Source: Psilocybe azurescens (lineage: Eukaryota > Basidiomycota > Agaricomycetes > Agaricales > Agrocybaceae). Taken from it: 13,299 nucleotides of DNA. Position 1 is the stretch's first letter. Every line of letters begins with the position of its first letter. Location: the NCBI GenBank assembly GCA_023853785.1, contig JAJIRX010000453.1, positions 1-13,299 of the forward strand. The letters run 5' to 3'. The notes below the pieces were generated by a model. The model did no database searches. It saw only the letters and a list, made by a program, of their open reading frames with translations, and was not told the origin of the DNA. Below are positions 1-9,588 of this stretch, one piece after another. A program made the position numbers and the translations under genes.

Positions 1-49
1 GTTGCCAGCTGAATAGAGCCTGCATTTGCTGCTACATCTGTGAAAGCTA

Positions 50-1424
50 CAGTGACTCAAAACTGTCAGATGTTTTTGAAATTGAACTAAACTGACTATA
101 ATGAGATGTAATCTTAATGAAATCATATGATTTAAATGTACTAGAAAGCCTTGGATCACAGCTTTCAGTAGATATAACATATGTTTGCATTTGTTTGGTT
201 CATCTATTATTATTAAATACTTTATAAAAATAACACATCCAGACAGTTTCTTTGCAGCCTGTTGGAATTAACACAATAAGGTTTTTGTTATTGTAAACAT
301 GCAAACAAAATATCAAATGAATAAAAACATGCTAGAAGTATATAACAAAAACTGAAACTTTACATTCCTCCAAGTTTATAGCTCATTATTCTCTGCTACA
401 CAGTCATGCATTCTCTTTCTTTTAAATTATGCTCTAACATCATTTTTATGCTGGAAAATAGTGATTCTATTTGCAAAACTGATATCAAACTTGGTTTTTA
501 AAGTCAACTATTTGGGTGATATATTTTGGGATAGATTTATTGATGAAAAACAATCATAAAGACCATTTTTCTAAGCTCACTCCCCATAACCACTGCCACC
601 TAGTTTGACATTTCTCCACTAGAAAGGCTGATACTTCCACACAACTCTGCTGCCAGCTTCCCACTATCACCAAAACATCTATCTTCATCTAAACCATTTA
701 AAATTCTCTCAAAAAAGGATCTTGTAGCACAAGTCAAGGTCAAAAAGCCATTCCTCTCTAAGAACCATAGGAAGGCTTGCTTGAAATTTGTCCAGAAGTA
801 TGAAAACTGAACAGAAAAAGACTGGAAACATGTTATGTTTACAGATGAGACCAAGATCAATTGAATTGGGTCAGTTGGAAGGCAGTAGGTGAGGAAAAAG
901 GCTGATTCTCTTCTCCAAACTCAGCATATAGAAAACCATCAAATTTGGAGAGCGACATATGATGATTTGAAGTTGTATAACAATAAGTGGTATTGGCTAC
1001 ATGTGCAGGATAGAAGGCAAGATGGATGGGGCACTCTGTGTAAGCATTTTGAATAACTATATCTTCCAAACTCAGGAGTATTACAACCTTAATCAGGATG
1101 ATTTCATCTTTTAGCAAGATAATGACCTCAAGCACACATCCAAAAGTCTCAGAAATGGCTTAAAGACCATAAAATAGAGCTTGTTGACTGGCCAGCACAA
1201 TAACTAGATCTCAATCCAATTGAAAATTTGTGGCATATTCTCAAAATGTGTTTTGTAGAATACAAAAATGCTCCAAAGGATATCCAGGAGTTGTAGGGCA
1301 GGATACTGGAGGAGTGGGAGAAAATACCCAAGAAAGACTATGTGAAATCAGTTAATAGTATGTATAGAAGAGTTTTAGATGTTTTGAAGGCAAAGTGGAA
1401 TCACACAAAGTACTAGTTTACATA
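50..1424 (+). mobile_element. Decayed Tc1-like DNA transposon (older copy)
   Basis: This is the remnant of a Tc1/mariner-type cut-and-paste transposon. A damaged transposase lies at about 600-1413. Its possible left end starts at 50 (CAGTGACTCAAAACTGTC, preceded by TA), and it resembles the end of the neighbouring younger element (CAGTGAGGGACAAAATTG). The 70-600 interval holds no recognisable coding sequence and is AT-rich. No matching right end was found, either before 1424 or beyond 3031. The right part may have been separated by the younger element, which inserted just after the transposase stop. The left boundary is inferred from one end only, so the limits are tentative. Confidence 0.5.
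600..1413 (+). pseudogene. Tc1-family DD34E transposase, degenerate
   Basis: This is a broken transposase of the Tc1 family. Across shifting + frames one can read KKPFLSKNHRK (about 746), then TDETKIN with the first catalytic Asp near 844. After that come QDNDLKH with the second Asp at 1118 and LNPIENLWHILK with the catalytic Glu at 1222. The C-terminus ends in HTKY and a stop at 1411-1413, matching the TKY ending of the copy at 1773-2790. From the second Asp to the Glu is 104 bases instead of the 105 a DD34E spacing needs, so a base is missing there. Several in-frame stops are also present. The N-terminal DNA-binding part is not recognisable. The gene is certainly inactive. Confidence 0.8.
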
Positions 1425-1640
1425 CAGTGAGGGACAAAATTGTTCAAATGATTTTGAAGTTGGACTGTTCTGTGAATAACTCAAGAATAACTCAACCAAA
1501 CAAGTTCAAACTTTACACAGTGGTAGAGTATCATGTGAATAACATGTTCCAATTTGTTTTATTATGTAATCTTAATTCCTTTCCACACTATTCATATTTT
1601 ACTAGCACAAGTCCATTTGAACGGTTTTGTCCTTTCATAT
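1425..1640 (+). repeat. Left terminal inverted repeat of the Tc1-like element
   Basis: The left terminal repeat is about 216 bp. A 19-bp motif occurs at its outer end (GGACAAAATTGTTCAAATG, 1432-1450) and again, inverted, at its inner end (CATTTGAACGGTTTTGTCC, 1614-1632). These are plausible transposase binding sites. The arrangement differs from the directly repeated sites within one end that are known from Sleeping Beauty-type elements. The inner boundary is approximate. Confidence 0.85.
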
Positions 1641-1772
1641 ATCAAGCATGTGACTTTGTTTAATCAAAGCAAATAAATACAAATAAAATCATGTGACTTA
1701 TTCAAAATGTGTATATATACTCTGTGTCCAAGTTCACACTACTACCCACATTCAATTCTCACTCAAACAATC

Positions 1773-2790
1773 ATGCAATCACTCACTCCAGCTCAATGCA
1801 GCCATGTTCTTGAACTGCTTGACAAAAGACCAGTCAAGTCATGCTATCTCCACTACCACTGGTATAAGTGTTGGTTCTATTTCCAATATTTGCTTCAAAC
1901 ATTGCTCAACACTTTCCAAATCTGCTGGAGGCTGTCCATGCAAGCTTCCATCTGCTGATACCCAATATGCTATTCATCTTATCACTTCTCAGAAGGCTGA
2001 AAATGCCACTGAGGTTGCTAAAACTCTGCAAGACATGACCAACACATCATTTTCTGTGAAGACTGTATGGAGAGCACTCAGGAGCACTGGGATGAAGGCT
2101 GTAACCAAGCAAAAATGGCCTTTTCTCTCCAAAAGACATAGAGGGTGTAGAATGGACTTTGCAGAAGCACACAAAGACTGGACAGTGGAGGACTGGAAGA
2201 GTATTATATGGTCAGATGAGACCAAAATCAATCATTTGGGGGTCAGATGGGAAGAAATGGGTGTGGAAAAAACCAGGAGAGGGGTTGAGTGACAGGCTGG
2301 TACAGGGAACAGTCAAGTTTAGAGGAGGTTCTCTGATGATCTGGGGTTGTATGTTCTGGGAAGGACCTGGATATGCAACCAAGATTGGTGGGAGGATGGA
2401 TGCTGATCTTTTGTCAGCATTCTGGATGATGAACTTCAAGAATCAATCAGATATTACAGGAAAAAGCCCACAGATATACTTTTTCAGCAGGATAATGACC
2501 CCAAACACAAGAGCAAGAAGGCCCAGAACTGGCTCAAAGACAGTGGTTTAGATGTTATGAAGTGCCCTCCTCAATCAGCAGACCTCAATCCAATTGAACA
2601 CCTTTGGCATCACCTCAAAACTAGACTTGGAGAGTATGATAGACCAGCATCTGGAATTACAGTGTTGTGGGAGAGAGTACAAAAAGAGTGGAATGATATT
2701 CCAGCCTCTGTCTGTCAAAATCTGATAGTGAGTATATCTAAAAGGGTTCAGGCTGTATTACAGGCAAAAGGAGGCTATACCAAGTACTAG
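1773..2790 (+). pseudogene. Tc1-family DD34E transposase with three frameshifts
   Basis: This transposase would cut and rejoin the element at TA sites in the nucleus. The natural start is the ATG at 1773 (MQSLTPAQCSHVLELLDK) and the stop is at 2788-2790, giving about 339 residues, normal for Tc1. The N-terminal helix-turn-helix region spans about residues 1-110. The catalytic triad follows as WSDETKIN (Asp codon 2215-2217), FQQDNDPKH (Asp codon 2491-2493) and LNPIEHLW (Glu codon 2596-2598). The last two codons are exactly 35 apart, so this is DD34E. The frame changes near the A run at 1824-1827 (+1), in the G run at about 2236-2241 (+1) and at about 2412-2418 (-1). No nonsense substitution interrupts the joined reading. 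The frameshifts may be real decay or base-call errors in homopolymers. The family assignment is firm. Confidence 0.9.
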
Positions 2791-2811
2791 AATATTAGAA
2801 TATTTTTTATA

Positions 2812-3029
2812 ACATGAGAGGGACAAAACTGTTCAAATGGACTTGTGCTAGTAAAATATTAATAGTGTGGGAAGTAATAAAGATTATATAATAATAAAAA
2901 TTGGAACATGTTATTCACGTAATACTCTACCACAGTATAAAGTTTGAACTTGTTTGGTTGAGTTATTCTTGAGTTATTCAATGAACAGTCCAACTTCAAA
3001 AATCATTTGAACAGTTTTGTCCCTCACTG
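2812..3029 (-). repeat. Right terminal inverted repeat of the Tc1-like element
   Basis: This is the mirror of the left repeat. Its inner motif GGACAAAACTGTTCAAATG lies at 2821-2839 and its outer motif CATTTGAACAGTTTTGTCC at 3004-3022. It starts about 20 bases after the transposase stop. Scattered substitutions and one or two indels separate it from the left repeat, concentrated in the middle third. Confidence 0.85.
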
Positions 3030-3031
3030 TA

Positions 3032-4500
3032 AGTCTTAATTGTATCACATGTAGTTAGTGCATGCTAATTTTAGAACATGCAACTGACTGTACTGTGTCT
3101 CAACCTCAGCTAATGCTTTTGCCTTCCTCCATTGTTCTTTCATCCACCTGTAGTTACATCTTTTTGCAGATAGTATATTGTTGTTTACAATAGCTAGCCC
3201 AACTGCCCAGTATTTAGACATAATTACGCCATACATACTGCTTAGCTGTAAGCCAATATTGTTTATTTTGTAGTTTCTCTTATCCTTTGTGAATGTATCA
3301 CCACTCACTTATGTATATCTGGATGCTTAAAATTTCAGCTACTCTTCATTATGCATCCTTTTACACAGCTAACTATGCAATAGTCTCTTCAGCAGAAAGG
3401 CAGGAGACAATGAACTCATGACATTGGAATAAATGTAAAAATGATCAGGCCAATGTGCATGATGTGACCAACATGATCACAGTACCATGAAACCTAACCA
3501 AACCAACAAAACCAAGGTTAACCGGGATTCTGAATAGGGTCTAAGAGTCAGTTCAGCAACATGACACCTGGCATGTCATCCAACTACTGACTTGACTTAT
3601 TTAGTACCTTGTGGATTTGGTTACATTTGTACTTTCCTGCATGACAGTTATCATGTGATGTAATGCAGAATATTTGTTTTGGTATATTCTACAGATTACT
3701 GATACTTATGGTTGTGTATTAAAGTCAAGAGTTTTATACTGCATTTAACAGGCCTGCTCTTTAGGGGCCTGAGCTACCAAAGAATTATAGGCCATCAGCA
3801 GCAGAGAGAAGTCCAAAGGATGTGGTGAAAGAGTAAGAAGGAAGGTGAGGTGGTAATTAGACACAAAACACAAATTTAAAGAAATTGGTATATATTTTGA
3901 CAAATGTACTTTCCAAAAAGTGTAGAGATTATGAAAAGACATGCTCATGCAAAATTTTGTAGAGAAATAGAGTGATTTTACAGAATTATTTCCAAAACAA
4001 TGCTAGTGTACCCCACCTGATGTACATGTTGCATCTCTGTATCTGATTATTCTTTCATGAATTACTCTCATTTACTTATATGGCCTGACCAAAATGTCAA
4101 AAAGTTATCAATATCCAACATCTTTGTGGAGGATTGGACAAGAGGCCCTTAAAAATACAAAAAATATGTCACAATACAGAATTAGAGGATTCAATTGGAA
4201 AGGAAAATGTGTGGTTTTATGTATTATTATTGTTATTTTCTTGATAGGATTTTTTTTTTCAAATATCCACTACTACACAGCATGGTAGAAGTGCACTTTT
4301 TCAGTCTTCAGAGTCAAAAAAGGAAGCATTGTCAAACCAGTCCATCATGATCATTGCCAATCAAAGCGTCAATCAACCTTCTTTGGAAAATAACTCACTT
4401 AGTTCTTCACAGATCACTACAAAAATTCTGGATAACATTTAAAAAAACTTATTACTATCATTTGTAGGAAGCATAATTCTAATTTTCGAGCCCAATGTTC
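3032..4500. other. AT-rich stretch without a convincing gene
   Basis: This 1.5-kb block is AT-rich like the transposons before it. It may include the right remainder of the older transposon, but I could not match a terminal repeat. The open frames on either strand are short and of low-complexity composition. Two weakly coding-like + segments occur near its end: 4094-4288, with a hydrophobic run CVVLCIIIVIFLIG, and 4248-4442, listed separately. I recognise neither. Composition changes sharply to GC-rich between about 4500 and 4600. Confidence 0.5.
4248..4442 (+). other. Open segment of unknown nature, possibly an exon remnant
   Basis: A 64-residue open segment runs from a possible splice acceptor (TTCTTGATAG, ending at 4247) to a TAA at 4440-4442. 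It has no start codon. Its composition is Ser/Asn/Gln-rich and polar (for example NQSVNQPSLENNSLSSSQ), more protein-like than the AT-rich surroundings. I do not recognise it. It could be a terminal exon of a decayed gene or transposon, or chance. Confidence 0.15.
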
Positions 4501-4755
4501 CATAATTTTGCATTTACTGTGTTTTTGCAAGCACCTTCCATTTTGGACGCCTATGTCACTTGTTAGTCACATCTCGTGATGCTTGTCAAAATGGACGACA
4601 CATGAGAAAAGATATATGGTCGTTGTCACACCGGATATGACTCAGATGACGCGCCCAGGGCAGATGACATGCCAGGTGTCATGTTGCCGAACTGACAAAG
4701 AACATTACTGACACTCTCCCCCTTTCTGCCCTTTTTTTCTTTTTTAGCTCCATAG

Positions 4756-6250
4756 GTTCTTTGAGAACACGGGTGCAGTAGCAGGCACATTCGCAGTCGT
4801 CGGCCTCATCATACTCGTGCTCTTCATCGCACTCACTACCAGTGTCGTGCGCAGGCGGTGCGCATGGAAATTTGACTGCGAGCTCGCGACTGCTACCCTA
4901 GAAGCAGCATTTGCACCCAAACCCATCTTCCTGGACGACAATGACGATACGGGAGGCAGCGGGCGGAGCAGGGCAGCGGGCATTGAAGCAGGGTATGATT
5001 ATGATGGCGGATATGGAGGGGGTACTTGGATGTATCGAGCCATGGGACATTTGGCCAGCCTGCGATGAGCATGGAGAGTCATTCGCATTGAACATTCGCA
5101 TGGTGATGCTAGTATGACCGGCGGCATGGGCATGGGAATGGGTGGGCAGGAGGCGTATGGCATGCGCGAGATGCATTCTGGATCCTACTCCAGCTCTGGG
5201 TGTTCTGGTTCGGGTGCTGGTAGGTGCTGGTGTGGGGTCTGGTGGGTCCCATGCAGGCATGTCGCCCGGCGAGCTCTTCGACCCGTACGTGGCTGGCTTG
5301 GCAGGTGCAGGTGCGGGAGGCGTCGCGGGCATAGGCGCCGTGCGCGCACGGAGCATGCTGCATGCTGCTGAGCAGAGCGGCGGCGTTTGCGGCTGCGCCT
5401 AGCGCAGGGTACGATCCGTATGCTGGAGGGCCTTTCGGCGCTTCTGGAGGCTGCAAGTCTGGGCGCGCACATTGCCGGTGCGGGCTTGCTCGCTCGCAGT
5501 ATGTCCCAGTCCCATAGTCAAGCGCAGGGCCAGGGACAAGGGCAGGGGTTGTACCACCGTGCGTCGCAGGAGCAGGAGCACGCGAATCTCGGCCGGAGCA
5601 ATTCTGGGCGGGATGGCCTCGGAGGCCGCGGCAGCAGCGGCCGCGACGACGGCGACGCAGTATTATCCGTCGCAGGCGGGTGATGGGTATGCGGGGCACT
5701 ATCAGGGAGGGGGCGACGGGGTTGTATGCTTCGAAGTCGCAGTCCCAGACGCACGCCTGGGTCGGGCGGTGGATTGGGGTCGCCTCCACAGCAATATTCG
5801 TCGCCTCAGCAGTACGTGCAGGCGGCTCTCCAGCAGTACTCGGCCCAGCAACAATACCAGCAGCAATCGCAATACCAACATCAGGAAAGCCAGCAACAAC
5901 AGCAGTACCAGCAGCAGCACAAGCGCGGATACTCGACGGGCACGATGGGCGATGAGGACATGGACGATGCGTATGGCGGGTATGTCGCGGAGAGCAGCAA
6001 CGAGCCGGCGGGACTCGTGGGCGGGCATGCGAAGATGCCGAATCCGTTTGACGTCGGTGCTGCCTCTGGCGCTGGTGCTGTGATAGGTGCGAGTCATAGT
6101 AATAACACTGCGCTTGAGCGAGGGAGAAGCGGGAGCAGGAGGAGCCAGGGGAACCATAGTGAGTCGGAGAGCCGGTATAGTGATGAGGTTGAGGAGGACG
6201 AGGAGGAAGAGGAGAGGCCGCGGAGGGTGTTGAAGATTGCTAACGAGTGA
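4756..6250 (+). pseudogene. Single-pass membrane protein (basidiomycete family ending RVLKxANE), 3' part, multiply frameshifted
   Basis: This is the transmembrane and cytoplasmic part of a single-pass plasma-membrane-type protein, resembling SKG6/Mid2-like sensors. Coding starts after a pyrimidine-rich splice acceptor (CCATAG, ending 4755). FFENTGAVAGTFAVVG leads into one membrane helix (about 4787-4840), followed by a basic stop (VVRRR) and PIFLDDNDD. A Gly/Met/Ser-rich section with SSHGTFGQPAMSMES comes next, then MSPGELFDPYVAG, a Gln tract, MDDAYGGYVAES, an acidic run and the end PRRVLKIANE. The reading must change frame near 5022, 5089, 5221, 5380, 5450, 5605, 5718 and 5750. From about 5757 to the stop it is uninterrupted. 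The usual Ser/Thr-rich extracellular part is not found upstream. The family is known to me from basidiomycetes; its role is not established. It is either a pseudogene or a badly sequenced gene. Confidence 0.72.
5800..5925 (+). repeat. Polyglutamine-coding CAG/CAA tract
   Basis: In the final frame of the membrane-protein gene this stretch encodes a Gln/Tyr/Ser-rich segment made largely of CAG and CAA codons (for example QQYSAQQQYQQQSQYQHQ). Mixed CAG/CAA use makes it less slippery than a pure triplet array. It lies in the predicted cytoplasmic, probably disordered, tail. Confidence 0.8.
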
Positions 6251-7441
6251 GCGGATGTGAGGACAGAGGGATGATCCCCCTTTGTGTTGTCATTTTTCGC
6301 TTGGGGCGACAAGAAAAATCACTTTCATCCTCCAACTCGATTCGATTTGGTTTGGTTCCGTTTCATTATCGCTTATTTTATTGTTGTGAAAGAAAGAAAA
6401 TCTCTTTTCCTCTTCCACTTCCTCTATCCCTTTCCTTTCCTTCACGCAGCCCACTATCTGCCGTCCTCCGCCCGGATGGATCCCTTCCGCTCTTTATCGA
6501 CATTCTTCCCCTATCATAGTTCACCGTTTATCATACCCCTCCACCAACCCACCATTTCTCACCTACCGCCTCGCACTCGCCGCCTGGCATACCTACCCCC
6601 AGCCAGTCCCTGGACTTTGTCCTTGAGCTCGAGTCTCAAGCTCACTCGAGTGCTAATGGATAGAGGCACTACGCGTTGTGGAAACAAAACAGAATGTTCT
6701 TGATACCACTTTTTCTTCTTTCTTGACTTTTTCTTTGCTCATCTCGTGCGAACCTTTTTAACCCCCATTTTACTTTCTTGTCTTTTTCTTCCTGACTTTC
6801 TTCTTTTGTTTTTATATGTTATATGTACATATTTCAACGTCGACCATGGACGTGGGGGATAGTGCGTGAGGCGGTTCCTAAACCACCGCCCATTTCGGTT
6901 CCCCCACTTGCCACTCAATTTCTATCTTTTCTCTTATTCTGTTAAGAGACTTTTCGTCTGCCTAGTCTGACTTTTTCGTCCTCCTGGATGGCGTATGCTT
7001 ATGTGCGCATCCTTACCGTTCCGCTATTCGTTACAGTACATCGACCTCATCTACCTCTGAAATGATTATTCTCTTTTTTTTTCCTTTTCAATCTTTATGG
7101 GTGCTATACGTGCGTGTTTTGCATGCATCGCGTGCCTTAATGCTGTGGGTATCAAGTGTTGCTGACTCCTTGGAGCCATCTGGGCGTCTGATTGCATGTC
7201 TGGATCTGAAGATCTGACCCCGTCTGGGTTTTTCTCTTTAATCACCAAAGATTGGGGATTCATCTGCGCGCATAAAGCCGTGTCATTAACGTCTAATGAA
7301 GGTCGAAACGGCGCCCTTCAAATCCTTCATTATTCCCCTTGTACCGCTCATTGTAATACCTGTCTGGACTCCGGAGATGCTTCAACGTCAACAAGGCATG
7401 AATGTCATACTATTACGTACATATATATGCAACGTGAAAGT
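6251..7441. other. Pyrimidine-rich intergenic region between convergent 3' ends
   Basis: No gene is supported here. The + strand gene ends at 6250 and the - strand DUF6533 gene at 7442, so this interval should hold both 3' untranslated regions. It contains long C/T-rich runs (about 6395-6620 and 6705-6800) and an AT-rich patch with TATGTTATATGTACATA at about 6814-6831 that could act in 3'-end formation. Open frames exist but lack splice logic or recognisable content. The last 60 bases (from about 7381) belong to the segment duplicated at 10084 onward. Confidence 0.6.
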
Positions 7442-9067
7442 TCAGTAATCTCCGGATCCGTACACCATAGCGTTCTTCTGGGTACCATTGTCGCTGACCA
7501 CCAGCTGATCAGCTTCACGGAGGTTCAAGATGATTCTACTGCAGAGGGAGCATTGTATGGCGACGGAGAAACCGATGGGCGTTTCAATTAAACCGTTCTA
7601 TTTTAAATGCAGGATCGCATCAGATGCATTGTCTCTCTGAATGTATTGCATGAAGGACCGGAGTGACCTACTTTTGCTCTATCACCCACACTGTGAGGCA
7701 GCTAATATAGGTGACAGCGATACTAAAGCGAATACAAAGGTCAGCATGTTGATTGCGTGAGCCCAGGACACGGAGGGCAAGAAAAGACTCACATGGCGAA
7801 GTAAATTGTCGAGTCACGAATTAGGATATTATACAGCCCACGTCCGCTGTAGAATTTCATAATCGAGCCGTCTACCTTGAATGAATTTACAGCTGGTATG
7901 ACAGCCAGGATGCAGAGCAAGATTTGGAAGGTGATCATGGGGATCCAGAATGCGTAGATATGCAGTGGGATGATTCTCAGATCGCAGACCGCACCCCGAT
8001 CGGTATTGGGACTACGAAAGCTATGGGCGAATTTCAGCTCATAAACGGCAGGCCAGGGAATATAGGAGAAATACCAACCTTCTCCATTGGCTAACGCGGT
8101 ACCCACGACCCACCCTGAGGCCGTCACACATAACACGTACGTGGTTAGCATCAAAGCGAGGATTCTTTTGCTCCCTGAGTATAGGGCATATATCCGCACT
8201 TGAAGGGTCACTAATAGGACGCAGTATACATACTTCAATACCGATAGACTCGAGAAAGGGTCAACAACGTACCGTCCGCCACTATGCAGCCTACTAGACC
8301 CGTTATCCCTTCCCATTGGAAGACGCGCAGACCTTCATGCGAGTTAGTTGCTGCCGAATGTTCTACACTCGAGCGACATAGTGCTTACAGCTGGTAAAGA
8401 TTAATGAATGAGACATTACTCAGATATGACTCGTGTCGTGGCAGACTACTACTTACAACTACTGCACTTTCAGTAAACGAACTACATTTGAGATGATAGC
8501 AATGACATACTGAATTGGTCAGACCGGCGGGAAGTGAGCTACATGTTATGCAACCATCAGCCTTGTCACCTTTGGAGGCATACCCAAGACAAGATTCACC
8601 ATATATATCGAAACTAAATATTTGAGTCTTAACCCTTCACGTTTGTAGGCACCTGAGCGACTCACATAGCGGTGGCCAGAACGTAGTAACGATTCTTCAC
8701 CCAGGAAAAATGGTCAGAGCCCGAGTGAGCCATATTATCTGAAAGGGCTTACCACAAAGAATAGGACCTTTATCCAAGACCACTGTCTTTTCTTTACGGG
8801 GAGATCAGTTTCAATGATCACATTGGAGAGATTAAGAGAATGATCTCACCCAGATGAGATTGACCTAGGGAAATTCAGGGCATCCTTTCGCATCAGCGCT
8901 GATCGAGTTGATCTTTTCTCTGAGGAAAGTGACTGACCTCGCGATCGAATGTAATTACTGCAAAGGCGTGCTATAAGCAACCAATGTAAATTGAAAATAA
9001 TTTCCTTACTGTAGTCAAAAAGTACACAGGTGGCAGCAGCCGCTAAAGATGACATGGAAATGGACAT
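7442..9067 (-). CDS. DUF6533-family seven-helix membrane protein, about ten exons
   Basis: A multi-pass membrane protein of the basidiomycete DUF6533 family, function unknown. Exons by phase: 9010-9067 (ATG at 9067), 8938-8957, 8850-8864, 8753-8791, 8666-8694, one or two unresolved within 8334-8664, 8273-8332, 7793-8210, 7686-7722, 7442-7597. Spliced N-terminus gives LFDYIITFDREV, LIW, KVLFFVNRYYVL, the DUF6533 signature. Later exons give FQWEGITGLVGC, LQVRIYALYS, HIYAFWIPMITFQ, SGRGLYNILIRDS, ETPIGFSVAIQC and IILNLRE. Resolved introns are 52-88 bases with donors GTAAGG, GTCAGT, GTGAGA, GTAAGC, GTGAGT, GTACGT, GTGATA. The exon after VLATA is uncertain: VIAIISNVVRLLKV at about 8463-8509 fits the family, but is one base out of phase with the preceding exon. 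Expected length about 300 residues, usual for the family. A decayed partial copy lies upstream at 10084-11060. Confidence 0.82.
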
Positions 9068-9069
9068 GC

Positions 9070-9588
9070 TTAAACAAGGTTGACCTTATTAAACGAGTAA
9101 GTGTACACACCACGAGTGTATCGTATGAGTTGAATCTCCCGAAGACCTTCTATCAGGATGTTCAAAAGAGGATTGAAGACGGACATCTCTACTTGCGAGT
9201 CTACGATGCTTGCTCGTGTGTTAGATGAACTGGGGAAGGGGGCGTATCGAGTGTGTCCCTCAGAGTACTCATAGGAGCCGCCCAACGTACACCAACTATA
9301 TAGGTCGGAGCAATCCCATGATATGGATCGATGTAGATGGCTCAAACTGATGAAGCAGTCGTATGACTTAATATAAGTATAGCACAAATACGAGGACAGT
9401 TGATTGATTGTTGAAAGATGTTCACTGGTAGATAACCGATTACGAGGTGTTTGATGCGAAGTACTACAATTGACGTAATGCTGAGCAGCATGTAGTTCTA
9501 TGAGCATATCTGAAAACGAGACAAAGTAACCTTCTTCAAGCTCAGTGTACCCTTGAAAAAGGATCGATATGCTGCGTTTAATGCACAT
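9070..9588 (-). CDS. Unrecognised 172-residue open frame upstream of the DUF6533 gene
   Basis: An uninterrupted frame runs from an ATG at 9588 to a TAA at 9070-9072, two bases before the DUF6533 start codon. It contains no motif I recognise and no clear membrane helix, and is rich in Ser, Tyr and Leu. The position suggests it lies in the promoter or 5' leader of the DUF6533 gene, so a chance frame is the leading explanation. Against chance stand its length and the fairly protein-like C-terminal third (for example VEMSVFNPLLNILIEGLR). Confidence 0.2.
   Translation of the reverse strand: MCIKRSISILFQGYTELEEGYFVSFSDMLIELHAAQHYVNCSTSHQTPRNRLSTSEHLSTINQLSSYLCYTYIKSYDCFISLSHLHRSISWDCSDLYSWCTLGGSYEYSEGHTRYAPFPSSSNTRASIVDSQVEMSVFNPLLNILIEGLREIQLIRYTRGVYTYSFNKVNLV

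Larger units (their letters stand above)
1425..3029 (+). mobile_element. Tc1-like transposon with long terminal inverted repeats, TA target site
   Basis: This is a nearly complete 1605-bp Tc1/mariner-superfamily transposon. It starts CAGTGAGGGACAAAATTG and ends in the reverse complement, CAGTTTTGTCCCTCACTG. It is flanked by TA at 1423-1424 and 3030-3031, the target duplication typical of this superfamily. The terminal inverted repeats are about 216 bp and match at roughly nine positions in ten by eye. A transposase in the same orientation fills the middle (1773-2790). It inserted about 10 bases after the stop codon of the older transposase. It is probably inactive, because the transposase frame is shifted three times, but it is much better preserved than its neighbour. 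Confidence 0.92.

Noticed and set aside
3045..3948. - strand frames of 67-87 residues in the AT-rich block
   Set aside because: No recognisable motif, no splice support and composition expected by chance in AT-rich DNA.
4898..6157. Several long - strand open frames opposite the GC-rich membrane-protein gene
   Set aside because: They are Arg/Pro/Ala/Leu-rich mirrors of Gly, Gln and Glu codons on the + strand. The + strand pieces show a recognisable family pattern and the - strand pieces do not.
8846..9067. Unspliced 73-residue frame starting at the DUF6533 start codon
   Set aside because: Only the first 19 codons are coding. The rest is read-through of the first introns, and the spliced reading restores the DUF6533 signature.
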